Source: Achromobacter sp. MFA1 R4 (GTDB lineage Bacteria; Pseudomonadota; Gammaproteobacteria; Burkholderiales; Burkholderiaceae_B). From it: a stretch of 64,000 nt of DNA. Positions 43,074 through 51,752 of this stretch are shown here, one piece after another. The stretch is taken from contig NZ_LT707065.1 of NCBI RefSeq assembly GCF_900156745.1, positions 2,356,001 through 2,420,000 of the forward strand. The letters are read 5' to 3'. A program made the translations under genes and the position numbers. The notes beneath the pieces were generated by a model, which did no database searches, was not told where the DNA came from, and worked only from the letters and a program-made list of their open reading frames with translations. Each line of letters opens with the position of its first letter. The stretch's first letter is position 1.

Positions 43074-44033
43074 TTATTGCGACGCGATGGTCGGCAGGAT
43101 GCCGATGCGGTCCGACACGAGCGGCACCGCGTTCAGCGCGCTCTGGCGGTCGGGGTACGGGCCGATCCGCACACGGTACAGATTGTTGGCCTGTTCGACG
43201 GATGCCGGCGGCGCGCCTTCGGCCCCCAGCTGGGTATTGATGCGGCTGACGAGCGACTGCGCATTGGCCGGCTGGCTGAACGCGCCCACCTGCAGGTAGA
43301 CGCTGCCGCTGGCGATACCCGGCGCCGGACGCATCGGGGCGGGGCCGGGCGCCGCGGGCGCCAGCGGCGCGGGCGTCAGCGCGACGGGCGTCGCGGCAAC
43401 GGGAGTCAGCACGGGCGTCGAGCCCGTCGCGGATGCCGGTTCCGGCGCGGGCGCGGCCGGTGCGCCTTGCGAGGCAAGGCGGCGGATCTCGTCGGGCTGG
43501 ATGGCTTCCACGATCACCTGGCCGCTGCCCGGGCCGATGATGCCCAGCTTGTAGGCCGCGACGTAGGAAAGATCCATGATGCGGTCGCTGTGGAAGGGGC
43601 CGCGATCGTTCACCCGCACGATGATCGTCTTGCCGTTGACCAGGCTGGTCACGCGCGCGTAGCTGGGGATCGGCAACGTGGTGTGCGCGGCGGTCATGGC
43701 GTACATGTCGTAGGTCTCGCCGATCGACGTGGCGTTGCCGTGGAATTTCTTGCCGTACCACGAGGCGATGCCGCGCTTCTTGTAGGGCTGTCCGCTGGTG
43801 TCCGGCACGTAGCGCTGGCCGAACACGACGTACGGCCGGTTGGCGCCGCTGGCGTAGGGCTCCAGTTTGGGCACCGCGTCCGGGATCTGGTCCAGGTTGG
43901 ATGGCGGGTTGGCGTCGGGACCGTCGTCCTTGTAGTACCCGCCCTTCTTGCGTCCGCCGCTGGTGGAGCAGCCTGCCACGGCGATGGCCAGCAGCAGCAC
44001 GAAAATCAGATGCAGTGGGCGGGAGAGCGTCAT
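43074..44033 (-). CDS. rlpA: Septal-ring lytic transglycosylase RlpA
   Basis: This 319-residue lipoprotein has lipobox VAGC (Cys22), a double-psi beta-barrel glycosidase domain (about residues 90-190, RGIASWYGKKFHGNATSIGE and IIVRVNDRGPF), a long Ala/Pro linker (about 205-255) and a C-terminal SPOR domain that binds denuded glycan at the septum. RlpA cleaves such glycans during daughter-cell separation. The start overlaps the rapZ stop by four bases, an uncommon partner. The upstream in-frame extension lacks a signal peptide. Confidence 0.9.
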   Translation of the reverse strand: MTLSRPLHLIFVLLLAIAVAGCSTSGGRKKGGYYKDDGPDANPPSNLDQIPDAVPKLEPYASGANRPYVVFGQRYVPDTSGQPYKKRGIASWYGKKFHGNATSIGETYDMYAMTAAHTTLPIPSYARVTSLVNGKTIIVRVNDRGPFHSDRIMDLSYVAAYKLGIIGPGSGQVIVEAIQPDEIRRLASQGAPAAPAPEPASATGSTPVLTPVAATPVALTPAPLAPAAPGPAPMRPAPGIASGSVYLQVGAFSQPANAQSLVSRINTQLGAEGAPPASVEQANNLYRVRIGPYPDRQSALNAVPLVSDRIGILPTIASQ

Positions 44034-44908
44034 GCGGATTCGTCGGGCAGTTGGGTGCGGTGGCGCACCAGCAGGGGATCGTGGTCGGCGAAGCGCTGCG
44101 CCAGTTGCTCCACCACGTAGACCGAGCGGTGCTGGCCGCCGGTGCAGCCGATGGCCACGGTCAGGTAGTTGCGGGTGTCCTGGGTATACATGGGCAGCCA
44201 GCGGTTCAGGAAGCCGGCGATGTCGTCGATCATCTGGCCCACCTGCGCGTACCCGGCCAGCCACGTCGCCACGGGTTCGTCGCGGCCCGTCAGCGGACGC
44301 AGGTTGCGGTCGTAGTGGGGGTTGGGCAGGCAGCGCACGTCGAACACCAGGTCCGCGTCGCCCGGCACGCCGCGCTTGTAGGCGAACGATTCGAACGTCA
44401 GCACCAGCGGCGCGCGGTCGGCCTTGATCAGGTCGCGTATCCAGGCGCGCAACTGACCGGGCGTCAGGTCCGACGTGTCGATGACGTGCTCCTGTTCGCG
44501 CAGCGGCGCCAGCAGCTCTCTTTCAAGGGCGATGCACTCGGTCAGCGACGGGGCCGTCCCGCCGCGCTGCAGGCGGTCGGTCAGCGGATGGCGGCGGCGC
44601 GATTCCGAATAGCGCTGCACCAGCGTGGCCGTGTTGGCATCCAGGAAGACCACGCGCAGGCTGGTGCCCATGGCGCGCAGCGCGGTGACCACGTCGGGCA
44701 GTTCGGCCAGCTCGCCCGGAGAGCGCACGTCGATGGCGACCGCCACGCGTTCCATGCCGTCGTCACGCGCCTGGGCAATGAATTCGGTCAGGAAGCGGAC
44801 GGGAAGGTTGTCGACACAGGTGTAGCTGGCGTCTTCGAGCATGCGCAGCGCGACGGATTTGCCGGAGCCGGAAATGCCGGTGACGAGGACGACTTTCAAC
44901 ATGGACAT
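44030..44908 (-). CDS. rapZ: RNase adapter protein RapZ (nucleotide-binding)
   Basis: This 292-residue P-loop protein is of the RapZ/YvcJ family. Walker A GISGSGKS lies at residues 11-18. The conserved C-terminal block contains FDVRCLPNPHY and GCTGGQHRSVYV, the part that senses glucosamine-6-phosphate and guides RNase E to small RNAs in E. coli. A start two codons in (MLKVV) is possible. In many betaproteobacteria it directly follows hprK. Here 3.7 kb with two cytochromes and a regulator separates them. Confidence 0.93.
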   Translation of the reverse strand: MSMLKVVLVTGISGSGKSVALRMLEDASYTCVDNLPVRFLTEFIAQARDDGMERVAVAIDVRSPGELAELPDVVTALRAMGTSLRVVFLDANTATLVQRYSESRRRHPLTDRLQRGGTAPSLTECIALERELLAPLREQEHVIDTSDLTPGQLRAWIRDLIKADRAPLVLTFESFAYKRGVPGDADLVFDVRCLPNPHYDRNLRPLTGRDEPVATWLAGYAQVGQMIDDIAGFLNRWLPMYTQDTRNYLTVAIGCTGGQHRSVYVVEQLAQRFADHDPLLVRHRTQLPDESA

Positions 44909-45037
44909 GATTGTGGCACGCTTTTCCAGGACGATGCCGGCGGGATAGCATCTGATATGGCCATAAACTCGAGATCTGCGCCTGTTGCCCCCCGCGCGCC
45001 CTGACGTAAGCTTGGGGCCGGAGATTCAGCAGGTCCA

Positions 45038-45070
45038 CCGCAGTTCTACCGCAGTTCTACCGCAGTTCTA
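45038..45070. repeat. Three perfect 11-bp tandem repeats upstream of the cytochrome genes
   Basis: CCGCAGTTCTA occurs three times head to tail without a mismatch. The units lie 48 bases before the first cytochrome gene and on the far side of rapZ. The 11-base spacing would place each unit on the same face of the helix. They could be a regulator-binding array or recent slippage. No regulator is known for the sequence. Confidence 0.85.
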
Positions 45071-45117
45071 CTTTACGCGCCCCGCCGTCACGATTCGGGG
45101 ATTGGAATTCGACCTAG

Positions 45118-45876
45118 ATGTTAGCCCTCATTTCCTCTCGTCGTGTTTCACTGCCGCGGTTTTGGGCGTTCCACCGGACTCTGGCAGCCGCGTTTGTTGT
45201 CTTTATCGCTACGCCCGCGTCGGCGCAGGAGGCCGCGCAGCCAAGCCTGCAGCCGGACACCATGGCGGCGCGCGTCGCGGCCTGTACGGCCTGTCACGGC
45301 GCGCAGGGCAGGGCGGGGGCCGACGGCTACTATCCGCGGCTGGCGGGCAAACCGCAGGACTATCTCTATCACCAGCTCCTGAATTTCCGCGATGGGCGGC
45401 GGCAGTACCGGCCGATGACGCATTTGCTGGCCGGTCTGCCCGACGACTACCTGCGCGAAATGGCCGCCTACTTTTCCGAGCAGCACGTGCCGTATCCGGC
45501 GCCCGCGCGCGCGGACGTGTCCGCCGCCACGCTGGAGGCCGGCCGCCGGCTCGCCATGGAGGGCGACGCGGCGCGCGGCCTGCCCGCCTGCGCGTCCTGT
45601 CACGGCGCGGCCCTGAGCGGCATGCTGCCAGCCATTCCCGGCCTGCTGGGACTGCCGCGCGACTATATCGGCGCGCAGATCGGCGGCTGGAAGAACGGCC
45701 TGCGCCGGGCCGCGGCGCCGGACTGCATGGCGGACATTTCCAACACGCTTACCCCCACCGACATCGGCGCCCTGGCGGCGTGGCTGTCGTCGCAACCCGT
45801 CGTCGAGCCCTACGTGCCCGACGCCGCGGATTCGGTCCGGCTTCCCGCGCAATGCGGCAGCCAGGCGCAGCGCTGA
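45118..45876 (+). CDS. Periplasmic diheme cytochrome c (c4-like)
   Basis: This 252-residue periplasmic electron carrier has a long signal peptide (cleavage near ASA|QEA). Two heme-binding motifs are visible: C56-TAC-H60 and C158-ASC-H162. Each lies in a class I cytochrome domain of about 90 residues, the tandem layout of cytochrome c4. Methionine ligand candidates follow each. It is co-transcribed with the larger cytochrome 13 bases downstream. It probably shuttles electrons between a dehydrogenase and an oxidase. No dehydrogenase is adjacent. Confidence 0.85.
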   Translation: MLALISSRRVSLPRFWAFHRTLAAAFVVFIATPASAQEAAQPSLQPDTMAARVAACTACHGAQGRAGADGYYPRLAGKPQDYLYHQLLNFRDGRRQYRPMTHLLAGLPDDYLREMAAYFSEQHVPYPAPARADVSAATLEAGRRLAMEGDAARGLPACASCHGAALSGMLPAIPGLLGLPRDYIGAQIGGWKNGLRRAAAPDCMADISNTLTPTDIGALAAWLSSQPVVEPYVPDAADSVRLPAQCGSQAQR

Positions 45877-45889
45877 GACGGGGGCGCAC

Positions 45890-47173
45890 ATGAAGCTGAT
45901 GAAAAGACTCCTCGCCGTCCTGTTGCTGGCTGCCGTCGCGGCGGCCGGCGGGCTGTACTGGCTGGGCACGCGCGACGACGCCAGCACCGGATCCGCCGCG
46001 GCGGTGGCCGACGGCACGGCCCTCATCGAGCGCGGCCGCTATCTGGCGCTGGCCGGCAACTGCATGGCCTGCCACACCAGTCGCGGCGGCAAGGCGTATG
46101 CCGGCGGCACGCCGATTCCCACACCGTTCGGCACGGTCTACGGCCCCAACATCACGCCGGACCCCGAGACGGGCATCGGCGCCTGGTCGGCCGACGACTT
46201 CTGGCAGGCGCTGCACAACGGCAAATCCAAAGATGGCACGCTGCTGTATCCGGCGTTTCCGTACACCGAATACACGCGCGTCACGCGCAGCGATTCCGAT
46301 GCCCTGTATGCCTATCTGCGCAGCGTCTCGCCCGTCAAACAGGCCAGCCGGCCTGCCGACCTGGACTTCCCCTACGACCAGCGCGTGCTGCTGGCCGCCT
46401 GGCGCGCGCTGTACTTCAAGCCCGGCGTACAGGAACCCGATCCCGGCCAGTCGGTCCAGTGGAATCGCGGCCGCTACCTGGTCGACGGCCTAGGCCATTG
46501 CGCCGCCTGCCACACGCCGCGCAACAGCCTGGGCGCCTCGCGCGCGGGCGACGCGCTGGCGGGCGGCGTGATCCCGGTGCTTGACTGGTATGCGCCGCCG
46601 CTCACGAACGAGATGCAGACCGGCATGGGGCGCTGGACGGCGCAGGATATCGCCACCCTGCTCAAGACGGGCATCTCCGCGCATTCGACCGTCAGCGGGC
46701 CGATGGCGGAGGTCGTGCTGGGCAGCACCCAGCACCTGAGCGATGAGGACGCCCTGGCCATCGGCGTGTACCTCAAATCGTTGCCCGCCACGCCACCGGC
46801 GGCGACGGCGCGGACCGCCAGCGCGGCGCCCGCGGCGATGGAACTGGGCGGCAAGCGCTATCTCCAGCAATGCGCGCAATGCCACCAGCCGGATGGCACG
46901 GGCAGCGGCACGGCATGGCCGGCGCTGGCGGGCAATCCGACGGTCACCGCGCCTTCGCCGGTCAACGCCATCCGCATGGTGCTCGACGGCGGCTTTGCGC
47001 CCGCCACGGCCGCGAACCCGCGTCCCCACGGGATGCCGCCGTTCGGACAGGTGCTCAACGACGACGACATCGCGATGGTCGTGACCTACATCCGCAATAG
47101 CTGGGGCAATGAGGCGGGCGCGGTGAGCGCCCTGGACGTCAAGCGCGCGCGGGCGGCGTCGACCTTGAACTAG
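45890..47173 (+). CDS. Triheme cytochrome c (alcohol/aldehyde dehydrogenase cytochrome-subunit type)
   Basis: This 427-residue membrane-anchored cytochrome has one N-terminal helix (about residues 5-25) and three heme sites: C58-MAC-H62, C204-AAC-H208 and C328-AQC-H332. The layout matches the AdhB-type subunit that passes electrons from periplasmic alcohol, gluconate or aldehyde dehydrogenases to quinone. The catalytic subunit is missing from this locus, so its donor is encoded elsewhere or it accepts from the diheme protein. Its last 35 bases overlap the convergent MocR-like gene. Confidence 0.85.
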   Translation: MKLMKRLLAVLLLAAVAAAGGLYWLGTRDDASTGSAAAVADGTALIERGRYLALAGNCMACHTSRGGKAYAGGTPIPTPFGTVYGPNITPDPETGIGAWSADDFWQALHNGKSKDGTLLYPAFPYTEYTRVTRSDSDALYAYLRSVSPVKQASRPADLDFPYDQRVLLAAWRALYFKPGVQEPDPGQSVQWNRGRYLVDGLGHCAACHTPRNSLGASRAGDALAGGVIPVLDWYAPPLTNEMQTGMGRWTAQDIATLLKTGISAHSTVSGPMAEVVLGSTQHLSDEDALAIGVYLKSLPATPPAATARTASAAPAAMELGGKRYLQQCAQCHQPDGTGSGTAWPALAGNPTVTAPSPVNAIRMVLDGGFAPATAANPRPHGMPPFGQVLNDDDIAMVVTYIRNSWGNEAGAVSALDVKRARAASTLN

Positions 47174-48584
47174 CGCACGCCGCGCGCGCCAGGTCGCCCA
47201 GCGTGCGGATCGCGGCGTCGATGCCCGCATCCCAGGGGTGGCCGTAGTTCAGGCGCAGCGCGCTGCCGAACTGTCCGCTGGCCGAGAAGATCGGGCCCGG
47301 CGCGACGCTGATGCCGCGGGCCAGCGCCTGGTGGTGCAGCGCCAGCGCGTCCACGGCGGCGGGCAGCTCCAGCCACAGAAAGAATCCGCCCTGCGGCCGC
47401 GTCACGCGCGTGCCCGCGGGGAAGGCCTGCGCAATGGCGTCGGCCATGCGTTCCTGCTGCGCCTGCAGGGTCTGGCGCAGCCGGCGCAGGTGGCGATCGT
47501 AGCCGCCTTGTTCCAGGTATTCGGCGATCGCGCCCTGCGCGGGACCGGACGCCGACAGCGTCGACGACAGCTTCAGGCGTTGCACGCGCTGCGTGTAGCG
47601 CCCCGCGCTGGCCCAGCCGATGCGGTAGCCCGGCGCCAGGCATTTCGAGAACGACGAGCAATGCAGCACCAGCCCACGCGTATCGTAGGCCTTCGCGGGC
47701 ACGGGCCGCGCCGCGCCGAAATACAGTTCGCCGTAGACGTCGTCCTCGATCAGCGGGATGTCGTGCCGCGCGAGCAGCTCGACGAGTTGGCGTTTCCTGT
47801 CGTCGGGCATCAGGCAACCCAGCGGATTCTGGAATTGCGTCATCAGCCAGCAGGCGCGCGGCGAATGGCGCAGGATGGCGGCCTGCATCGCGTCCAGGTC
47901 GATGCCGGTTCGCGGATGCGTGGGCACTTCCAGCGCCTTGAGGCCGAGGCGTTCCAGGGCCTGCAGCGCGCCGTAGAACGTCGGCGCCTCGACCATGACG
48001 GTGTCGCCCGGCTGCGTGACCGCCTGCAGGCAGAGATTGAGCGCCTCGAGCGCGCCATTGGTGACGACGATGTCGCTGGCGGGCAGGTTGATGCCGCCGA
48101 TCAGGTAGCGCAGCGCGATCTGCCGGCGCAGGCGCGGGTTGCCAGGCGCCAGGTCGTCCACGGTGTCGCGCGGATCCTGGCGTTTCAGGTGCGTGGCCAT
48201 GGCCTGCGCCAGGCGCGGCAGCGGAAACAGCAGCGGGGAAGGGAACGCGGAGCCCAGCGGCGTGACGTCGCGGTTGCGCACCGAGCCCAGGATGTCGAAG
48301 ATCCGTTCGCTGATGGCCAGCGCCGTCGATTCGCCGTCGGGACAGGAAGCGCCGGGTTCGGGCGGCAGCGATTCGGCCGGCGCGTTGACGTAATAGCCCG
48401 AGCGCGGCTGGGCGCGGATGAGGCCGCGCGCTTCAAGCAGGTAATAGGCCTGGAATACCGTGGAGGGACTGACGCCCCGCGCGGAACAGGCATCGCGCAC
48501 CGAGGGCAGTCTGTCGCCGGCGCGCAGCACGCCGCTGGCGATCGACGTGGCGATCTCGTCGGCCAGGGTCTCGTAAAGGCTCAC
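47139..48584 (-). CDS. MocR-like PLP-dependent regulator (GntR HTH plus aminotransferase domain)
   Basis: This 481-residue fusion has an N-terminal GntR-type winged helix (about residues 1-70, LPSVRDACSARGVSPSTVFQ) and a fold-type I aminotransferase domain with the PLP lysine in SSFSKCLAPGYR (near residue 310) and PTFYGALQAL. Such proteins usually regulate vitamin B6, amino-acid or GABA genes rather than act as transaminases. The target here is not evident. Neither flank has a B6 or GABA gene. Its 3' end overlaps the triheme cytochrome gene by 35 bases. Confidence 0.85.
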   Translation of the reverse strand: MSLYETLADEIATSIASGVLRAGDRLPSVRDACSARGVSPSTVFQAYYLLEARGLIRAQPRSGYYVNAPAESLPPEPGASCPDGESTALAISERIFDILGSVRNRDVTPLGSAFPSPLLFPLPRLAQAMATHLKRQDPRDTVDDLAPGNPRLRRQIALRYLIGGINLPASDIVVTNGALEALNLCLQAVTQPGDTVMVEAPTFYGALQALERLGLKALEVPTHPRTGIDLDAMQAAILRHSPRACWLMTQFQNPLGCLMPDDRKRQLVELLARHDIPLIEDDVYGELYFGAARPVPAKAYDTRGLVLHCSSFSKCLAPGYRIGWASAGRYTQRVQRLKLSSTLSASGPAQGAIAEYLEQGGYDRHLRRLRQTLQAQQERMADAIAQAFPAGTRVTRPQGGFFLWLELPAAVDALALHHQALARGISVAPGPIFSASGQFGSALRLNYGHPWDAGIDAAIRTLGDLARAACASSRSTPPARA

Positions 48585-48609
48585 GATGCCGCAGGGCGAC
48601 GACGCGGGC

Positions 48610-49536
48610 TCATTTGCTGCTTTGGAGGATCGCCATGGCCTGGCGTTCCATGAACTCGCCCAGCGTATCGATGCCGCGCAGCTTCAGGATGGTGTTGCGC
48701 ACCGCGGCTTCGACCAGCACGGCCAGGTTGCGGCCCGCGGCCACCTGCAGCATCACCTTGCGCACGGGCAGACCCAGCATGTCCTGCGTGATGTCCTGCA
48801 GCGGCAGGCGTTCGAACTTGTCCTGCGCGGTGGCGCGCACCAGGTGCACGATGAGCTTGAGCCGCATCTTGCGGCGCACGGACGTTTCGCCAAAGATGGT
48901 GCGGATGTCGAGCAGGCCCAGGCCACGGACTTCCAGCAGGTTCTGGAGCAGTTGCGGACAGTGGCCTTCGATCATGTTGGGGGCGGTGCGCGAGAACTCG
49001 ACCGCGTCGTCGGCAACCAGGCCGTGCCCGCGCGAGATCAGTTCCAGGGCCAGTTCGCTCTTGCCCAGGCCCGATTCGCCCGTGATCAGCACGCCCAGTC
49101 CCAGCACGTCCAGGAAGACGCCATGCACCGTGGTGGTGGGCGCCAGCTTCTTGCCGAGGTAGATGCGCAGCAGGTCGATGAGCTGCGCGGCGGCGACCGG
49201 CGTGGACAGGAGCGGCACCTGGTGCTGATCGCACTGGTCGACCAGGTCTTGCGGCGGCGTCAGTCCGTCGGCCAGCAGGATGGCGGGCACGCCGCCGATC
49301 AGCAGCTCGTCCATGTGGTGCATGCGACGGCGCAGGTCGAAGCGCGTGTAATACGCCAGTTCTTCCTGGCCGAACACCTGGATGCGCGACGGGTGGATGA
49401 GGTTCAGGTGGCCGACGAGGTCGGCGGCCGCCATGCCGTCATCGGGAATCGCGCGGTCCGCCGCGCCCTGGCCCGAGATCCAGTTGAAGGGGATTTTGTC
49501 GGCGTTGTCGTCGACGAGTTCCTGCACCGTGAGCAT
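48610..49536 (-). CDS. hprK: HPr kinase/phosphorylase
   Basis: This 308-residue bifunctional kinase/phosphorylase acts on Ser of HPr. Walker [10 protein letters not shown] spans 153-161 and the K3 loop-type [13 protein letters not shown] follows. The N-terminal domain (about 1-130) is the usual MurE-like fold. In betaproteobacteria it belongs to the nitrogen-related PTS, along with ptsN 21 bases upstream here. It probably tunes PTS(Ntr) output and through it cell-envelope and carbon control. Confidence 0.93.
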   Translation of the reverse strand: MLTVQELVDDNADKIPFNWISGQGAADRAIPDDGMAAADLVGHLNLIHPSRIQVFGQEELAYYTRFDLRRRMHHMDELLIGGVPAILLADGLTPPQDLVDQCDQHQVPLLSTPVAAAQLIDLLRIYLGKKLAPTTTVHGVFLDVLGLGVLITGESGLGKSELALELISRGHGLVADDAVEFSRTAPNMIEGHCPQLLQNLLEVRGLGLLDIRTIFGETSVRRKMRLKLIVHLVRATAQDKFERLPLQDITQDMLGLPVRKVMLQVAAGRNLAVLVEAAVRNTILKLRGIDTLGEFMERQAMAILQSSK

Positions 49537-49557
49537 GGCAGCGACTTTCGCGTGGGA

Positions 49558-50013
49558 TCAGAGTTGGCCGGTCGTGAGCATCTTGTGGACGATCGCCGGA
49601 TCGGGCTCGGTGGCCAGCGCCTCGCGCAATGCCTTGTTGGACATGAGCTGGGCGAGTTCGGCGAGGATGTCCAGGTGCTGCTGCGTGGCCGTTTCCGGCA
49701 CCAGCAGGCACAACAGCATCGAAACGGGTTGCCCGTCGGGCGCGTCGAAGGTGATGGGCTGGGCCAGGCGGATGAACGCCGCCAGCGCCTGTTCCAGGCC
49801 TTTCACGCGGCCGTGCGGCACGGCCACGCCCTGGCCAAGCGCCGTGGACCCCAAACGCTCGCGGGCGAACAGGCTGTCGAACACGAGCGCGCGTGCCAGG
49901 CCGTTGTTGTTTTCAAAAAGCAGGCCGGCCTGTTCGAACGCGCGCTTCTTGCTGGTGGCGAGCAGATCGAGCACGACGTTGCCGGCGGGTAGGATGCGCG
50001 ACAAATGATTCAT
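49558..50013 (-). CDS. ptsN: PTS IIA-like nitrogen regulatory protein (EIIA-Ntr)
   Basis: This 151-residue IIA-Ntr protein accepts phosphate on His67 in the motif VAVPHGR. The surrounding GSTALGQG and ETATQQHLDILAELAQL stretches are typical. The start at 50013 (MNHLSRILP) matches the family. The frame upstream to 50049 reads through the probable leader. It regulates potassium transport and stress through partner binding, not sugar uptake. Confidence 0.92.
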   Translation of the reverse strand: MNHLSRILPAGNVVLDLLATSKKRAFEQAGLLFENNNGLARALVFDSLFARERLGSTALGQGVAVPHGRVKGLEQALAAFIRLAQPITFDAPDGQPVSMLLCLLVPETATQQHLDILAELAQLMSNKALREALATEPDPAIVHKMLTTGQL

Positions 50014-50356
50014 CGGGTCATTATAGGGTGATATGACGCACTGCAACAATCAACGGCCCGGCATGTCGGACGACGCGACGCCCGGGCCACAAGACCGACA
50101 GCATAGACCGATCGCGGGGCGTTGTGGGCATTCCGGGCCGCTCGGCGGTCCCATCGCGGCAAAGCCAGGGAAAACGCTGATCCGCCCGTGCACGCAGGAA
50201 CGCGGGATGGGACGAAAAACAGGGGGGAGGGGGTAGTGCAGGGGGGAGTTTGCCGATGCCCCGGCTGGACGCGAAGTCGAGCGGGACACCGGGACTTAGG
50301 CAGGATCGTTGGATCGCTGTACTGCTAGTCGCTCAGGTGAGCGGTCGTGAGGCGCG
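50014..50356. other. hpf-ptsN intergenic region with G-rich block
   Basis: No gene is seen in 343 bases. Plus-strand G runs at 50204-50206, 50209-50211, 50222-50227, 50229-50233 and 50241-50246 form a G-rich block that could fold as a quadruplex. It is C-rich on the coding strand of hpf and ptsN. No clear intrinsic terminator separates the two genes, so read-through from hpf into ptsN is possible. Confidence 0.4.
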
Positions 50357-50695
50357 TTACTGCTGGGGTGGCGAGAGGCTCGCCGCTTGCCGCTTCACGG
50401 ACTCTGCTGAATGACTTCTGACCTTGTCCTTGTGCTTGATGACCTGACGGTCGACTTTGTCGGCAAGAAGATCGATGGCCGCATAGAGGTTTTCATCGGT
50501 TGCTTCACAATGAATGTCCTTGCCGCTCAGGCGCATGGTGATTTCGGCTCTATGCCGCAGGGGCTCTACTGAGAGCATGACCTGGGTATCGATGACGTGA
50601 TCGAAATGCCGCAGCACTCGCGCCAGTTTGTTCATGACATATTCCCGGATGGCCGGGGTGACGTCGAGGTGACGACCGCAGATGCTCAGGTTCAT
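50357..50695 (-). CDS. hpf: Ribosome hibernation promoting factor (HPF)
   Basis: This 112-residue protein of the short HPF/YfiA type binds the 30S decoding centre and stores idle ribosomes. The family phrases MNLSICGRHLDVTPAIREYV and HCEATDENLYAAIDLLADKVDRQ are clear. The ATG at 50695 has AAGGAG at a proper distance and matches the family start, unlike the 13-residue upstream extension. In many relatives rpoN lies between lptB and hpf. Here only 229 bases separate them. Confidence 0.92.
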   Translation of the reverse strand: MNLSICGRHLDVTPAIREYVMNKLARVLRHFDHVIDTQVMLSVEPLRHRAEITMRLSGKDIHCEATDENLYAAIDLLADKVDRQVIKHKDKVRSHSAESVKRQAASLSPPQQ

Positions 50696-50924
50696 AGTGT
50701 GCTCTCCTTCTGAAAGAGGAAAAAAGGTGCGCAAAAGGCGCGGTGAGGTCGTTAGGCGTTCTCCTTCAATAAGCAGGTTCGTTTAGTACTAGTGTATAGA
50801 CTCGGGCCGATAAAACAAGCTGACCTACCGCAAGACCATGGCATTTTTATGGCTGAACCCCTAGGGCGTATGGCCCCGGTTCTCCGCGGCGCCGGGCGTG
50901 CGTTACGGGGTCTTTCATGGGCGG
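50696..50924 (-). promoter_or_regulatory. hpf leader and promoter region
   Basis: The 229 bases between lptB and hpf hold no gene. The AT-rich stretch 50780-50825 carries TATACA on the minus strand and the palindrome TAGTACTA, a plausible separate hpf promoter. The spacing to a TTGTTT upstream is short for an optimal sigma-70 promoter, so the assignment is tentative. rpoN, common here in other betaproteobacteria, is absent. Confidence 0.4.
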
Positions 50925-51719
50925 TTACATACGGAAGTGTTCGCCCAGGTACACGCGGCGAACCGCAGGATCGCCCACGATTTCCTCGGGATGGCCATCG
51001 GTGAGCACCTTGCCCTCGCTGATGATGTAGGCGCGGTCGCAGATGCCCAGCGTTTCGCGCACGTTGTGGTCGGTGATCAGCACGCCGATGCCGCGGCCCT
51101 TGAGGAAGCGCACGATGCGCTGGATCTCGATGACGGCGATGGGGTCCACGCCGGCAAAGGGCTCGTCCAGCAGGATGAAGCGCGGACTGGTGGCCAGCGC
51201 GCGCGCGATTTCCACGCGGCGTCGTTCACCGCCCGACAGCGAGATCGCGGCGTTGCTGCGGATGTGCCCGATCTGCAGCTCTTCCAGCAGGGACTCCATC
51301 TGCTCGTTGATCTTTGCGGTCGACAGGGGGCGGCCATCGGGGCCGACTTGCAGCTCGAGCACCGCGCGGATGTTCTGTTCCACCGTCAGGCGGCGGAATA
51401 CCGAGGCGTCCTGCGGCAGGTACGAAAGGCCCATGCGCGCGCGCTTGTGGATCGGCATCGCGGTGATGACGGCGCCGTCGATTTCGATCCGGCCGGCGTC
51501 GGCCGGCACCAGGCCCACGATCATGTAGAAACTGGTGGTCTTGCCCGCGCCGTTGGGACCCAGCAGGCCGACGACTTCGCCGCTGACCACGGACAGGGAC
51601 ACGTCCTGCACGACGGTGCGGCCGTTATAGGTCTTGCGCAGTCCGGTTGCGCGCAGGCTGCCCTGCTTGACGCCCGAAGGGGCGGAGGTCACGGGGGTCG
51701 GCACTGAAGGTTGGTTCAT
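50925..51719 (-). CDS. lptB: LPS transport ATPase LptB
   Basis: This 264-residue ATPase powers LPS extraction from the inner membrane with LptF/LptG. Walker [10 protein letters not shown], signature [16 protein letters not shown] and Walker [14 protein letters not shown] are intact. The LptB-specific phrase [15 protein letters not shown] is present. An N-terminal extension of about 20 residues ([16 protein letters not shown]) precedes the domain. It follows lptA on the same strand. lptF and lptG are not in the window. Confidence 0.94.
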   Translation of the reverse strand: MNQPSVPTPVTSAPSGVKQGSLRATGLRKTYNGRTVVQDVSLSVVSGEVVGLLGPNGAGKTTSFYMIVGLVPADAGRIEIDGAVITAMPIHKRARMGLSYLPQDASVFRRLTVEQNIRAVLELQVGPDGRPLSTAKINEQMESLLEELQIGHIRSNAAISLSGGERRRVEIARALATSPRFILLDEPFAGVDPIAVIEIQRIVRFLKGRGIGVLITDHNVRETLGICDRAYIISEGKVLTDGHPEEIVGDPAVRRVYLGEHFRM

Positions 51720-51752
51720 CGTGGCTGCGATTGGTGTTGCGTGGGAAGCGCT

